Part shown: positions 42,326 through 52,839 of the stretch, in pieces
Position numbering within the stretch: position 1 is the stretch's first letter
How the letters are laid out: each line of letters starts with the position of its first letter
Position numbers and translations under genes: made by a program
The notes under the pieces: generated by a model
What the model was told of the DNA's origin: nothing
The model's database searches: none
The model's input: only the letters and a program-made list of their open reading frames with translations
NCBI RefSeq assembly: GCF_000297115.1
Contig: NZ_CAKP01000082.1
Location: forward strand, 1 to 64,000
Direction: 5' to 3'
Origin: Caloramator australicus RC3
GTDB lineage: Bacteria; Bacillota; Clostridia; Clostridiales; Caloramatoraceae
Length of the DNA stretch: 64,000 nt

Positions 42326-42990
42326 ATGAAAAAATATCTTTTTTTCTGTTAATAATAGTATTTTTAAGTACTTCAGCTTGTAGCACTATAAGTGAAAATG
42401 ATTCTAAAAAACATTCATCACTAAATAGCAAACCTATACAGGTGAATGATAGTGAAAATGAAACAATTGAAGATGCCTTTAAAAAAGCAATAATTGATAC
42501 ATACAGCATAATTAAGGGAAATACTGAGATTTTAAAAATAAAAAAATATGCGCAAGGTTACCTGGTTTTAGTGCTACGTCAAGGTGAAAGTGGGGGTATT
42601 GCAATTTATTACGTTGAAGAAAAGGAAGGCAGAAATTTCATTGCAAACGGCGTAGCAGGAGGCGATGCAGCAATGAGCATGGGATTTGGAGTAAACAGGC
42701 TTGTTCTTGGAAATGACACAATTTTCTTTTGTAATCTTAACGACTCAACTTGGATACCTGAAAACGATACAAGGAAAGAAACGAATTATGCCAGGATAGT
42801 TTTTGATTTTGATGATGGCAATACAATAGAAGAAAAGGTAGAAAACGATAAGGGGTATATATTAATTTATAATGGCGTTGTGAATGTTAAAGACATGAAA
42901 CTGTACAATGCCGATAATGAACTTGTGAATGTTTATAAAGATGTCGGCGCTACTAAAGAGGTAGACTACCGTCTTTTAAATAGCCAATAA
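42326..42990 (+). pseudogene. Predicted lipoprotein with a frameshift in its signal peptide
   Basis: From ATG 42326 (TTGGAGAA upstream) the frame runs MKKYLFFC then stops; adding one T to the seven-T run at 42339-42345 gives MKKYLFFLLIIVFLSTSACS, a perfect lipoprotein signal with lipobox TSAC, continuous with the 200-residue downstream frame. The alternative TTG 42313 start lacks a ribosome site and gives a poor signal peptide. Mature part: a secreted domain with GGIAIYYVEEKEGRNFIANGVAGGDAAMSMGFG, family not recognised. The T run could be a phase-variable tract or an assembly error. Confidence 0.65.
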
Positions 42991-43057
42991 ATCTGAAAGA
43001 TTGAATGGCTTCTTCGAGTTTCCATAAATTACATCGTAACGATTAAGTGATGATAAT

Positions 43058-43087
43058 TGTCACAAAAACCTCCCTTGTTTTGTCTTA
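43058..43087 (+). promoter_or_regulatory. Candidate ECF-sigma promoter, copy B, with truncated leader
   Basis: TGTCAC, 18-nt spacer, GTCTTA: same geometry as copy A, with shared CAAAA-CCTC in the spacer and a following GGAGG. The frame after it, TTGAGAAAAATGTACAGTTAA, ends in six codons, so the promoter now drives no intact gene. Confidence 0.55.
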
Positions 43088-43429
43088 ATTGATAGAGACA
43101 CACAGGCGGAGGGTTTTATTTTGAGAAAAATGTACAGTTAATAGTACTTTTAATTTTATTCAAATCGCCTTGGATCAACAAAAGCCGGTTCAAGGCTTCT
43201 ACAATAGATAGTTCTATAATATGCAACATCACCGGGCAAATAGAAGGGCGATAATAACATTGCACTGCATATCCCAAAGAGAAAAAATTGAAGCATTCTT
43301 TATGAACAACGAAAAGAAAAATTCGGCATGACAACACCTGCCGAACTTAAATAGAGGCTGAGCGTATGACGGGTGCTGCCGTGTAGGTTGGAGCTGACGA
43401 GGTTGATATTGTATGGTCTGGACTGTTAT
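43088..43429. other. Decayed sequence without intact genes
   Basis: Roughly 340 bases with many stops in all frames. Short pieces look like old coding DNA but none can be assigned safely. It lies between the orphan ECF promoter and the IS21 end. Confidence 0.4.
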
Positions 43430-43476
43430 TGTCAATCAAAATTCCCCACTTTCGGGAAGATTTTTTCCCCACCTGA
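43430..43476. mobile_element. IS21-type terminal sequence
   Basis: TGTCAATC, then two spaced TCCCCAC repeats (TTCCCCACTTTC ... TTCCCCACCTG), the repeated-end pattern of IS21 elements. It lies just downstream of istB as expected. The other end and istA are missing. Confidence 0.6.
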
Positions 43477-43506
43477 AAATGTAAAAAAAATAAAAGCACA
43501 TACTTT

Positions 43507-44279
43507 TTATTTTTCTTTAGGCAAGGATTCCTCAGCCATTGCTTTAATAACTCCTTCTCTTTGCTTCATTCTATAGCTCTCACCTTTGATAACTACAAAA
43601 TGGCAATGATGAACAAACCTATCTAAAATAGCGGTAGCTAAGACAGGGTCATAAAAGATTCTTGCCCATTCCTCAAACACTTTATTCGAGGTTATAATTA
43701 TAGAGACATTCTCATATCTTCTTGAAATTATTTCATAAAAATCATCGACGCTATTTTGATTTAGCTTTTTAAGGCCTAATTCATCTAATATAAGCAAATC
43801 AGGAGCTATATAATATCTAAGCTTTTGATGAAATGAGTTATCTGCCCTTGATATGTAAAGCTTTAAAGCATTTCATTTACGGTAGTAAAAAGTACTTTAT
43901 ATCCTTGGGCAACTGCCTTTAATCCTATGGAAATAGCTAAATGTGTTTTACCTGTTCCTATCGGACCTATAAAGGCCACATTTTCCTTTTTGTGGACAAA
44001 TTCACAGGTCGCCAGATTATAAATAAATCTCTTATTAATATTAGGCTGATAATTAAAATTATATTCTTCAAGAGTTTTATGCTGCGGGAATTTTGCTTTA
44101 CTTGTTCTTTTTATATTGCTGTTGTTTTGTCTATTTAGAACTTCATCATTTATTAATAATTCAAAGAATTCCATATAGGATAAGTTATTTTTCAATGCTT
44201 CCTCATTTCTAACATCAAGGGTTTTTATTATTCCTGAAAGTTTTAAATCCCTAAGACGGGATACTAATGAATCATTCAT
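43507..44279 (-). pseudogene. istB: IS21 helper ATPase IstB, frameshifted
   Basis: DnaC-like AAA+ ATPase that helps the IS21 transposase choose targets. N-terminal part (MNDSLVSRLRDLKLSGIIKTL, then Walker A GPIGTGKTH) ends at a stop near 43863. The rest continues in another frame (SRADNSFHQKLRYYIAPDLLILDELGLKKL, then SIIITSNKVFEEW and LDRFVHHCH), so one frameshift at about 43861-43866 splits it. The ribosome site AGGAGAG and ATG 44279 are intact. IstA is absent because phage DNA abuts the start, so this is a dead remnant. Confidence 0.85.
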
Positions 44280-44292
44280 TTCATTAACTCTC

Positions 44293-45966
44293 CTAAAAAT
44301 CTTCTCCATAGTTAATCAAATCTACCTCAAACATATATTGAACTTTCATTGTATTTGCTTCAGTCTTCTCAACAGGCTGTGCAAGCTTGGTATGTGCTCC
44401 AATAGGTCTGCTTGTTAAAAGAGCTTGAATACATAATTGAACATAGTTGTTATAAGCATAAGTGTATCTGCTTATCCATCTATCAGTACCAAGGATATTA
44501 TGATAATAATAATTACCATAACCATTTGGAAAACTGAAATACATTTTATAGGCTTCAAGTAAATTCCCTTGAGGAGTTATAACTTGATAAAAGCTTGTAC
44601 CGCCTTGAGTGCTTGTATAATAAAGATATATTCTATTTGCACTTCTATAAAAATTATAAATATAACATCTTCTTTCAATATTCCCGCTATTTCCAAACCA
44701 AGTGCTATTACCAATCTTAGGTTTAATATTCATATCCTGAACCTTATTGCCTGCAGCATCTACTCTAATCCATCTGTTTGTATAAACAGTTTCATTAAAT
44801 TGGCTGTCTGTTCTTGAGGTGTATCCAATAATATCAATGCAACCATCAAGATAAATTCCATCACTAGAAACTGTTCTATATGTGAAAGGTACGTTATACG
44901 CTGTATCCTTAAAACTTTGGCTCATATTTATATCAACGTAGCTTAACTGCACTCCAACCTTTGTCCATTTATATATCCTTATATAGCTTTCACTATTTAT
45001 GCTGTAAAGGTAATACCCAATAAAAACAAGCTCTCCATCTGGCTGAATATACGGGCAGACATGGCTAAGTCCATCGTATTTTCTTACTGCATTATTGCTA
45101 TCTATAGTTAATGCATTTCCTTCTGAATTTAAAAGTTTAACAACCTTATCCCAAAACACAACATCATTTGTATTTATATCAAATGGAATCATAAGCCAGT
45201 GTCCTTTTAAGTTGTCTGGAAATTGAATATAGCTTGACTGTGTTAAGCTTGTATCCCTTGAATCTGCTAATATCCATCCCTTTGTTGGACTTGTAAATTT
45301 TATAGTTCTTGCATAAGAAAATAAAGTATACACCGCCCAGTATCTCTTAGGGTTTGTAGTATTATATACAGCATAATCTGAATCAGCTGTTTCCCTTCCA
45401 TAGATTGCAGTTCCCAAATAAAAATAATCTTTATTGTCTGGGTCACCTTCGGCCCAGTAGATGCTCTCAATTTTCCCATTTGCCGCATGGGTTGGAAAGT
45501 CAAATACAAAATTCATCTTTATTTTAGAATCTGTAACTTCAAATTTTGATTCTGCTCTATTTATAGTTCCTCGCCTTGTATCATTTCCAGAGTAAGTAGT
45601 ATTTCTATGAGCAAAGCCTATAATATTTCCCATAATTCTTTGCTCATTAGCATTTTCTGGTTTATCGTTGTCGGTAAGATAAAGATACTCAAACCAGCTA
45701 TAATTATCACACCTTCTGTTACTGCCAGAACCCATTATTCCCTGAACAAAATGTCCTAAAAATGTATCTTTAAAATATAAATCTGGTATTAAGTTTTCTG
45801 TGTATGCCTCTTTTATTTTCTCCTTAGTTTCTGCATTAAAAAGTTCTAATAAGACCTTTCCTTTAATGCCTCTCTGCCTTTTACTCTTTTTACTTTCAGA
45901 AATCTCACCTGAAAGCAAATCTTTATTGTAAGCAACACTTTCATAAGATTGTCCTTCAATAAACAT
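44293..45966 (-). CDS. Phage tail-region structural protein (unknown family)
   Basis: 557 aa. No signal peptide or membrane helix. Rich in Tyr, Asn, Ser, Thr with many short beta strands, as in tail fibre or baseplate proteins. It lies in a row of three minus-strand genes of the same style with tight spacing, GGGGTGATG before ATG 45966. The stop overlaps the istB ribosome site, so the phage/IS21 junction is within its last codons and the true C-terminus may be lost. Phage origin is inferred from composition and neighbours. Confidence 0.55.
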   Translation of the reverse strand: MFIEGQSYESVAYNKDLLSGEISESKKSKRQRGIKGKVLLELFNAETKEKIKEAYTENLIPDLYFKDTFLGHFVQGIMGSGSNRRCDNYSWFEYLYLTDNDKPENANEQRIMGNIIGFAHRNTTYSGNDTRRGTINRAESKFEVTDSKIKMNFVFDFPTHAANGKIESIYWAEGDPDNKDYFYLGTAIYGRETADSDYAVYNTTNPKRYWAVYTLFSYARTIKFTSPTKGWILADSRDTSLTQSSYIQFPDNLKGHWLMIPFDINTNDVVFWDKVVKLLNSEGNALTIDSNNAVRKYDGLSHVCPYIQPDGELVFIGYYLYSINSESYIRIYKWTKVGVQLSYVDINMSQSFKDTAYNVPFTYRTVSSDGIYLDGCIDIIGYTSRTDSQFNETVYTNRWIRVDAAGNKVQDMNIKPKIGNSTWFGNSGNIERRCYIYNFYRSANRIYLYYTSTQGGTSFYQVITPQGNLLEAYKMYFSFPNGYGNYYYHNILGTDRWISRYTYAYNNYVQLCIQALLTSRPIGAHTKLAQPVEKTEANTMKVQYMFEVDLINYGEDF

Positions 45967-45977
45967 ATCATCACCCC

Positions 45978-47135
45978 TCAGTTGTAAAGAATTTTTATCT
46001 TCCTTAATTTACACACATCATTTAAGGTTGGTTTATCTAAAATATAGGCAAACCTCAGTTTCCTGTTTTGAGCAATCATTGCGTTTAAAGCCGTATAATC
46101 TATACTTGTTAATATTGAAGGATTTATCCCGTTTGCAAGAAATGCAGCAGAATCTGTAATATCAATACTTTCAAAACTTGAAGTATTAATATTATAGGTA
46201 AGCCAGCTTAATCCCGAATCAACACTTAAGGCTATTCTTATCTTTCCATTGGTTGTAACGTCATTTAGATTTGAATCTTTCTTTGTGTATTGAACGACAG
46301 CTTCAAGTTTATTTATGGTTTTTCCATCATGTATATTAAAATCATAGTTTTGAATAATTACCTTCGGCTTACTTGATACTGTCTTTTCAATAAAGAATCT
46401 ATTGCTATTTTTATTTGCCTTAACATCTGGATTATCAGTATAGATATAAAGAGCAGGCGAAGTCCCTGAAAGCCCTGCCATGGATGCAGGCAGAGTATCA
46501 ACGCCGTAGGTTTTAAACATTTCTTCTGTAAGAGGTAAATCTCCAATTTTAGTCCAAGTGCTGCCTTGATAATTTTTAACTCCCTCACTATCCACCATAA
46601 GAAATTTCGTTATGCATGGAATATATGAACCTTCCTGCACTATGTAATTTTTACCCAGTGGGTCTGATGGAGTGAAAATATATGATTTTCCCGCTGTTAA
46701 TGCCAATGATTGAGTGCCTACATTTGGATTTACAAAACTATTTGTGCCGTTATTAGGTATCTTCTCAACAACAAGCCTTATTACTCCAGTTTCAAAAATA
46801 GAAAGTTCCCAAATAAGGTCATTGCTGCCCCAGTTGCTATAGGAACTGTTTCCTTCAAACCTTATCCTAAAAAGCTTTGTGCTGTATTCTACTTCACTGG
46901 CATAATAAAGATTATTATAGCTGGCATCTCTTCTGTTAATACAAAGATGTTCTGATGCTCCCCCAAAGCCTACCCAGGTATTACCGCTTGTATACAGCTG
47001 TCTTACGGCTGAACCATTGTAATTAAAGTTAAAGCCTATATCAGGAAGAGTTACTGTACTATCATCATTTCTTGTACCATAAAGTGTCATTCCTGCATTT
47101 CCTTTTGGAAGGGATATTTGATTTATAACTGGCAT
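45978..47135 (-). CDS. Phage tail-region structural protein (unknown family)
   Basis: 385 aa, beta-rich (GMTLYGTRNDDSTVTLPDIGFNFNYNGSAVRQLYTSGNTWVGFGG), with no export signal. The N-terminal half resembles the fibre-like proteins coded beside other tail genes in clostridial prophages; the C-terminal half contains INKLEAVVQYTKKDSNLNDV ... NGKIRIALSVDSGLSWLTYNI, like a receptor-binding or baseplate module. ATG 47135 is preferred over 47141, which is only 2 nt from AGGAGG. It is 11 nt before the next phage gene. Confidence 0.6.
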   Translation of the reverse strand: MPVINQISLPKGNAGMTLYGTRNDDSTVTLPDIGFNFNYNGSAVRQLYTSGNTWVGFGGASEHLCINRRDASYNNLYYASEVEYSTKLFRIRFEGNSSYSNWGSNDLIWELSIFETGVIRLVVEKIPNNGTNSFVNPNVGTQSLALTAGKSYIFTPSDPLGKNYIVQEGSYIPCITKFLMVDSEGVKNYQGSTWTKIGDLPLTEEMFKTYGVDTLPASMAGLSGTSPALYIYTDNPDVKANKNSNRFFIEKTVSSKPKVIIQNYDFNIHDGKTINKLEAVVQYTKKDSNLNDVTTNGKIRIALSVDSGLSWLTYNINTSSFESIDITDSAAFLANGINPSILTSIDYTALNAMIAQNRKLRFAYILDKPTLNDVCKLRKIKILYN

Positions 47136-47147
47136 TCTCATCTCCTC

Positions 47148-47510
47148 CTAACCTTGCTTAAGATATGCATTTATTGCAATTAAATCCTTATAAAGTGTAG
47201 TATCCGGCACATTTGCAGCATAAATTACGCCATTTCCTAAGTCCTCAATATATCCGCCTTCTCTTTTTAAAACAGGTTCTTTTATAGTAGCTCTATTGTA
47301 AAAGTCATAGGTTCCATCTTTGTTTTTATCGTAATCAGAACTAAACTCAACCCAGTCGGCATCAAAAGCATAGCTGCTTGATTTACTGTTATTAAACTCT
47401 TCTATAATTCCCATTACATTTAAGGTTAACTTTGGGTTTCCATGAGATATAGCAGCAATATTAAATCTTGTATTGAAATTCTCAAGACTATAGCTATCTA
47501 CTCCATTCAT
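47148..47510 (-). pseudogene. 3' part of a phage gene cut by the recombinase element
   Basis: 120 codons (from an apparent ATG 47510) of a phage-like protein: TRFNIAAISHGNPKLTLNVMGIIEEFNNSKSS ... KNKDGTYDFYNRATIKEPVLKREGGYIEDLGNG. There is no ribosome site before 47510, and upstream the frame simply overlaps the end of the recombinase on the same strand. The 5' part was therefore replaced by the element that starts at about 47508. The ATG is probably fortuitous. Confidence 0.6.
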
Positions 47511-48997
47511 GTGGAGTGCTGTGTGTTGATAGAAAGAGCTGAAAAATAAACAGATGCCCCCGAAAATCTATAAAAGATTTTTGGGGTGCCATCTGCTTTT
47601 ATTTCTATTCTTTCTATGAATCTATTCAATATATCAGGTGTTAGTTCTTTTATATTTATTATCATATTTTTTAAGTTATCTAAGTCTTTGAGTGAAAAGT
47701 TTTTAGAAATATCATTTATTATTGTTTGATTTTTTTCTAAAACTGTAGTTAAATTATTAATTTTTTTGTTTGTTTCAGATATAAACATATCATAGTCTTC
47801 TTTATTTATTTCTTCGTTTATAAATTTATTAAGTGCTTTTCTCTTTTGTGCTTTTAAGTTTTCTATTTCTTTTTTATAATTCTTAATTTGTTTTTCTAAT
47901 TTATCTATATTAGTTTTAACTTTTGCTTCAATTGTTTTAATAAATTTTTCATTATCCAACTTTGATATTAAATTTTTAATATCATTAAGTATAATAGTTT
48001 TTAATTCATCCTCTTTTATAAGATGTTCATTACATGCTTTACTGCCATGTTTATTATATGAACCACATATATAACCTTTTCGATTCTTTTTATAGTGCAT
48101 TCCGTGTCCACAATCAGCACAAAAAAGTATATTTGTGAATAAATGAGTTTGCTGTTGAGGACGAATTCGTCTCCTTGATTTTATTAGTTGTTGTACTGCT
48201 AAAAATTCTTCACGTGATATGATAGGTTCATGAGTATTTTTTAAAATAATGAATTCGTTTTCGGATTTATATTTTCTTTTTTTAGAAGTTACACTAACTG
48301 TTTCACTTCTTCCTTGAACAAGATCACCTACATAGTGAGGATTTTCTAAAATAGCCCTGACAGTCGAACCATGCCATTTATCACTTGCATTAGCTTTCCC
48401 TGCAATTTGTGATGGAGTAGGAATTCCCTCCTCATATAATTTTTTTGCAATTGCGTCAAATCCTTTCCCACTAAGGTACTCTTTAAATATTCTTTGAACA
48501 ATTTCAGGTGTATTATCATTACGTTTATACAATTTACCTTTTTCTAAGTAATAGCCATAAGGAGGTATTGAACTTGTAAAATATCCTTTTGAAGATTTAA
48601 TTTTAATTGCACTTTTAATTCTTCTACTGGTATTTTGGGATTCTGTTTCGTATAACCATGCGTATATACCGAACATATTTGAATTTGAATCTACAGTATT
48701 TATTGCACCGTCAAGAGTTATAATATGAATGTTATTAGCTTGTGCTATATTTTTAATTTGATAGGATAATTCACCATTTCTTGCAAGTCTTGATAGCTCT
48801 TTAGCCATAATAACATCAAATTTTTTATTTTTAGCATCATTTATCAGTCGTTGTAAACTTGGACGTTTTGATGTTGTCCCTGATTCAATATCTACATAGA
48901 AATCATATATATCCCATCCTTTTTTAGAGATATAATCGATGAATAAATCTTTTTGATTTTGTAGAGATGTTTTTTGTTCTTCATGTTCAGTTGAAAC
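47507..48997 (-). pseudogene. Large serine recombinase, N-terminus disrupted
   Basis: Frame open from codon GTT at 48997: VSTEHEEQKTSLQNQKDLFIDYISKKGWDIYDFYVDIESGTTSKRPSLQRL ... VIMAKELSRLARN, the resolvase domain including the catalytic serine of VST. The recombinase domain follows (GYYLEKGKLYKRNDNTPEIVQRIFKEYL, NPHYVGDLVQGR), then a zinc ribbon (CADCGHGMHY ... CGSYNKHGSKAC) and a coiled coil. The usual start (M-VAIYVR) is missing: a TAA stop directly precedes GTT, and a piece reading VAIF lies about 30 nt upstream, as if a short insertion broke the gene. Starting at ATG 48808 would lose the catalytic serine. It lies at the left end of the element, as integrases do. Confidence 0.75.
47508..47518. 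other. Candidate attL core of the recombinase element
   Basis: CATGTGGAGTG, identical to 57974-57984, at the end of the recombinase gene and at the point where the phage gene is cut. Flanking CTCCA-N6-TGGAG is an imperfect palindrome, as in serine-integrase sites. Confidence 0.45.
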
Positions 48998-49304
48998 TTA
49001 TTTCTATTTACATCTATATAAATGGAAAAATAGCAACTATAGTTTTAGATTATAATTTAGCCTTAAGTTAACACGATTAATTTATAAGTAAAGACAGACA
49101 AGTGCAAATTTAAAGTAGAACTCATGATTCTATATGATTTACAAAACAAATATGATAAAATTATTATTAAGAGCAATATATATGAAAGTGTATTAAAATT
49201 TTATAATTATACAATAAATTAGGTGTTAATTATTTGATTTTTAATATAAATTTTTTATTAAACTTACAATATTAAAATACATAGCAAAATGGAGGTTCAA
49301 ATAT
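48998..49304. promoter_or_regulatory. Divergent intergenic region before the methyltransferase
   Basis: About 300 very AT-rich bases between the recombinase and the + strand cassette. It should hold the cassette promoter; several TATAAT-like strings occur but none has a convincing partner. The ribosome site TGGAGG lies before ATG 49305. The recombinase remnant reaches to about 49050. Confidence 0.35.
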
Positions 49305-52300
49305 ATGAAAATTGATTTTTCGTCATTGAATAGTATCAAAGAAATTTTTTTAAATTTAGGCTACCAAGATAACTCTATTTATAATTTTGATCCCAGTTTG
49401 AATGATTTAAACTTTGAAGAAATAAAAAACATGCACTTAATTAGCAATACTTATGACTTTAAAATTTGGGCTATTGAATTAGAAGAACTTCGAACTGATA
49501 TAATGAATAAAATTGCTTTTAAATTTTACAAGACAAATCCTTTTGAATACAACTTGTTGATTTTTTACAATTCATCATTTAATACAATAACATTATTACA
49601 TTATCACAGAGAAAAGAAAGGTAAGCTTAAAATAAGAAGGCTGAATATAGAAGATAACAGAGTTACTGCAACCGATAAAGAAATTATAGAAGAATTATCC
49701 ATAAAAAATAGAGAAATAATAGATAGTTGGGATATATATGAAATACATAAAAGGGCATTTGACATAGAAAAGGTTACAAAATCGTTTTTTGACGAATTTA
49801 GAAAACAAGTCGAATTTTTATCAAATAACATAAAAGGTATTAATAATAATGAAAACAAAAAAAATTATGCAGTATTAATAATAAGTAGAATGATTTTTCT
49901 TTATTTTATACAAAAAAAAGGTTGGCTAAATGGGAAAAAAGATTATCTTTATGATAGATTTGTGTATTGTGAAGAAAACAAGTTAAATTATTATAAAGAT
50001 ATATTAGAACCATTGTTTTTTGAATGTTTAAACACTCCCCTTGACGTTGGTATGATCAAAAATAGATCTGAAAGAGCAAGAAAACTTTATGAAAATTTTA
50101 AAAGCGTAACAGATATTGAATGTAATTCGAAGTTTAGAGGTATTCCATATTTAAATGGTGGATTATTTGAGCGAAATCCTAAGTATGAAGTAGGCAATGA
50201 TATTTCCATAAGTAATGAAGTTTTTAAAGAGTTATTTGAGAATCTATTAAATAAATATAATTTTACTGTAAGAGAAGATTTAGGATATGATACAGACATA
50301 GCAGTTGATCCAGAATTATTAGGTAGAATATTTGAAAACATGATAAATGTACAAGAACGAAAAAAGACGGGTAGTTTTTATACCCCAAGACCAATTATTA
50401 GCTTTATGTGTAAACAATCATTGAAGGAGTATTTATTTAATAAGGTTAAAGTAACTGATAAAGAAAAAATTGAACATCTAATCAATTTCCTTGAAGATGA
50501 AAATTTATATGGAAAAATTAAAGTTGTAATAGATGAACAAAAAAAGATTAGTGAAGAAATAAATGGTGAGAAATTTAAACTAACGATGGAAGAAGCATAT
50601 GAATTATTAGGATTATTAAATAAAGTAAAGATTTGTGATCCAGCGGTTGGTTCAGGTGCTTTTATTTTGGGGATGCTACAGCTTTTAGTTTTAATAAAGT
50701 ATAAAATAAATTTATACGTTTTTAATAAGCATATTGACTTTTATGAGACCAAAAAAGAAATAATAAAAAATAATTTGTTTGGAGTAGATATCCAAGAAGG
50801 CGCTATAGATATTGCAAGATTGAGACTTTGGCTTTCACTTGCTGTAGAATATGAAGCTAAATCGATAGAAGATGTGAAGCCATTGCCTAATTTAGCATAT
50901 AAAATTGTTCAGGGAAATAGTTTGATTTCTAAATTTGAAGACGTAGATTTTGACGAGAAAATATTAAATAGTGAAAACATAGATCAAGTTAGTATGTTTC
51001 CTGACTTTTATGATGATATTTTTAGTAATTTAAAACAGTTAATTGCTAAATATTTTGATGCCACAACAGATAAGAAAAAATTGGAAGAAAGAATATATAA
51101 TCTTGAATTTGAATTAATTAAGAAGATTTTAAAGGATAATAATAAATATAACTCAGAAGAAGATGTAATAAAAGTTCTTGAAAAAAATAAAGAAATGTAT
51201 TTTTCATGGTGCTTAAATTTTCCTGATGTTTTTATTAACAATGATGAGAGAGGATTCGATATTGTAATAGGAAATCCACCTTATGTTAACACAAAGGATG
51301 TTAATAAACTTGAGTATAAAGATAGTTTACAAAAAGTATATGGTTTTAGAGATGACTTGTATAACCATTTTACTTATAGAGCCTTTCAGTTATTAAAGAA
51401 GAATGGGATATTAGCTTTTATAACTTCTAATACATTTTTTACTATACAAACGAAACAGAATATGAGGCAATTACTTCAAGAAAAACATATGATATATTTA
51501 ATTGATACTCCTAAAGCATTTGAAGCATTAGTAGATACAGCTATTTTTATTGTTAGAAATGCTATTAAAAAATCAGATTATAAGATGACGTTTATAGATG
51601 CAAGGAAGGCAGACATAAATGCATTTTTAAACTTAAAAAATGCACAAGGTGTAAATATATATGATGTGAACATAAAAATTTATAGAGATAATCTTATGAA
51701 TGTATTTTTTAGACCAGATGGATTAAATATGCAGATATATAAAAAATATATTCCAGTTATGAAAGAACTTTATACAAAATGGTGGGATAAAATTTCAACA
51801 AGTAAAGATATAGTAAAAAATCATAGTGCCATAGATGAATATAGAAAAAAATTAAAGCCAGGAGATATTACACTGCTTGGTCTTATTACAGAGGGAGGAC
51901 AAGGACTTGCAACAGGTAATAATGGCAGGTTTGTCGGTGTATTAGAAGGGACAAAATACGCAGAAAAAGTTAAAGAATCACGAATTGAAAAATTTTATGA
52001 TTGCATTATAACTGATGAAAAGATAAAAAAGAAAATAATAAAGTATTTTCCTGAGATCAAAAATATCAATAGTAAGTTAGAAGTTAAAGATTATTTAAAT
52101 TCATTAGGAGAAAAAGATATTAGGAATTTGTTTGATAAAATTAAGGATGTAACTGATAGAGACATATTTGGGCAGGGATATATTTATAGAATAGTATCAA
52201 AAGATGAAATTGCAGATGTAGAAAAGATCACGGATGAAGAAAAGTTAAATGGAATTGAAGGTGAAAAAACTTTTGTTCCATATGATAAGGGAGACAAAGA

Positions 52301-52835
52301 AGGAAACAGATGGTATTTAGAAACTCCGTATTATATCGATTGGAGCAGAATTAATGTTAAAATGCTACAGTCATCAGATAAAGCAAGATGGCAGGGTTAT
52401 CAGTATTATTTTAGAGAAGGATTTTGTTGGATAAATGTTCTTAATCCTAATAGTGAATATATAAAAACAAGATTAAAAAAAGCCGGTGTATATGATGTTG
52501 CGAGTATGAGTTTATTCAGTATTTTTGAAAATACCGACGATAAATATTTAGTATTACTGATAAATTCTTATTTGTTGTTTTTAATAAAACATGATTTTAT
52601 AAATAATACTGTTAATGTTCAAATAAACGATATAAGAAAGCTTCCAGTAATAATTCCTAATAAGGAACAATTAAATTATGTAGATAATATTGTAGATAGA
52701 GCAATTGAAATTAAGAAAAAACAATTTAATGGTGAAATACCACAAGTTGAAGCAGAAAAGATGTTAAATGAAATTCAAGAAGAAGTAGATTTATTTGTTT
52801 ATAAGCTTTATGGAATTAATCCAGATTTGAGGTGA
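49305..52835 (+). CDS. Large N6-adenine DNA methyltransferase (Eco57I/PglX-like)
   Basis: 1176 aa. N-terminal helical region (residues 1-330), then a gamma-type adenine methyltransferase: FYTPRPIISFMCKQSL, SAM motif ICDPAVGSGAFILGML (about 444-460), NLFGVDIQEGAIDIARLRLWLS, and catalytic motif VIGNPPYVN (about 650-658). The C-terminal third looks like a TaqI/PglX-type specificity domain (GQGLATGNNGRFVGV ... KARWQGYQYYFREGFCWINV ... NVQINDIRKLPVIIP). I see no clear PD-ExK nuclease motif, so restriction, if any, would come from partner genes. The PLD-SNF2 helicase starts 4 nt after its stop. It modifies DNA in a probable defence cassette; target sequence unknown. Confidence 0.85.
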   Translation: MKIDFSSLNSIKEIFLNLGYQDNSIYNFDPSLNDLNFEEIKNMHLISNTYDFKIWAIELEELRTDIMNKIAFKFYKTNPFEYNLLIFYNSSFNTITLLHYHREKKGKLKIRRLNIEDNRVTATDKEIIEELSIKNREIIDSWDIYEIHKRAFDIEKVTKSFFDEFRKQVEFLSNNIKGINNNENKKNYAVLIISRMIFLYFIQKKGWLNGKKDYLYDRFVYCEENKLNYYKDILEPLFFECLNTPLDVGMIKNRSERARKLYENFKSVTDIECNSKFRGIPYLNGGLFERNPKYEVGNDISISNEVFKELFENLLNKYNFTVREDLGYDTDIAVDPELLGRIFENMINVQERKKTGSFYTPRPIISFMCKQSLKEYLFNKVKVTDKEKIEHLINFLEDENLYGKIKVVIDEQKKISEEINGEKFKLTMEEAYELLGLLNKVKICDPAVGSGAFILGMLQLLVLIKYKINLYVFNKHIDFYETKKEIIKNNLFGVDIQEGAIDIARLRLWLSLAVEYEAKSIEDVKPLPNLAYKIVQGNSLISKFEDVDFDEKILNSENIDQVSMFPDFYDDIFSNLKQLIAKYFDATTDKKKLEERIYNLEFELIKKILKDNNKYNSEEDVIKVLEKNKEMYFSWCLNFPDVFINNDERGFDIVIGNPPYVNTKDVNKLEYKDSLQKVYGFRDDLYNHFTYRAFQLLKKNGILAFITSNTFFTIQTKQNMRQLLQEKHMIYLIDTPKAFEALVDTAIFIVRNAIKKSDYKMTFIDARKADINAFLNLKNAQGVNIYDVNIKIYRDNLMNVFFRPDGLNMQIYKKYIPVMKELYTKWWDKISTSKDIVKNHSAIDEYRKKLKPGDITLLGLITEGGQGLATGNNGRFVGVLEGTKYAEKVKESRIEKFYDCIITDEKIKKKIIKYFPEIKNINSKLEVKDYLNSLGEKDIRNLFDKIKDVTDRDIFGQGYIYRIVSKDEIADVEKITDEEKLNGIEGEKTFVPYDKGDKEGNRWYLETPYYIDWSRINVKMLQSSDKARWQGYQYYFREGFCWINVLNPNSEYIKTRLKKAGVYDVASMSLFSIFENTDDKYLVLLINSYLLFLIKHDFINNTVNVQINDIRKLPVIIPNKEQLNYVDNIVDRAIEIKKKQFNGEIPQVEAEKMLNEIQEEVDLFVYKLYGINPDLR

Positions 52836-52839
52836 TGGG

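Noticed and set aside
43116-43440. Short frames on both strands
   Set aside because: Multiple stops, no ribosome sites, no recognisable domain; decayed DNA.
49305-52835. Reading the methyltransferase as a type IIG fused restriction enzyme
   Set aside because: No convincing PD-ExK motif in the N-terminal region; a hidden nuclease cannot be excluded without structure prediction.
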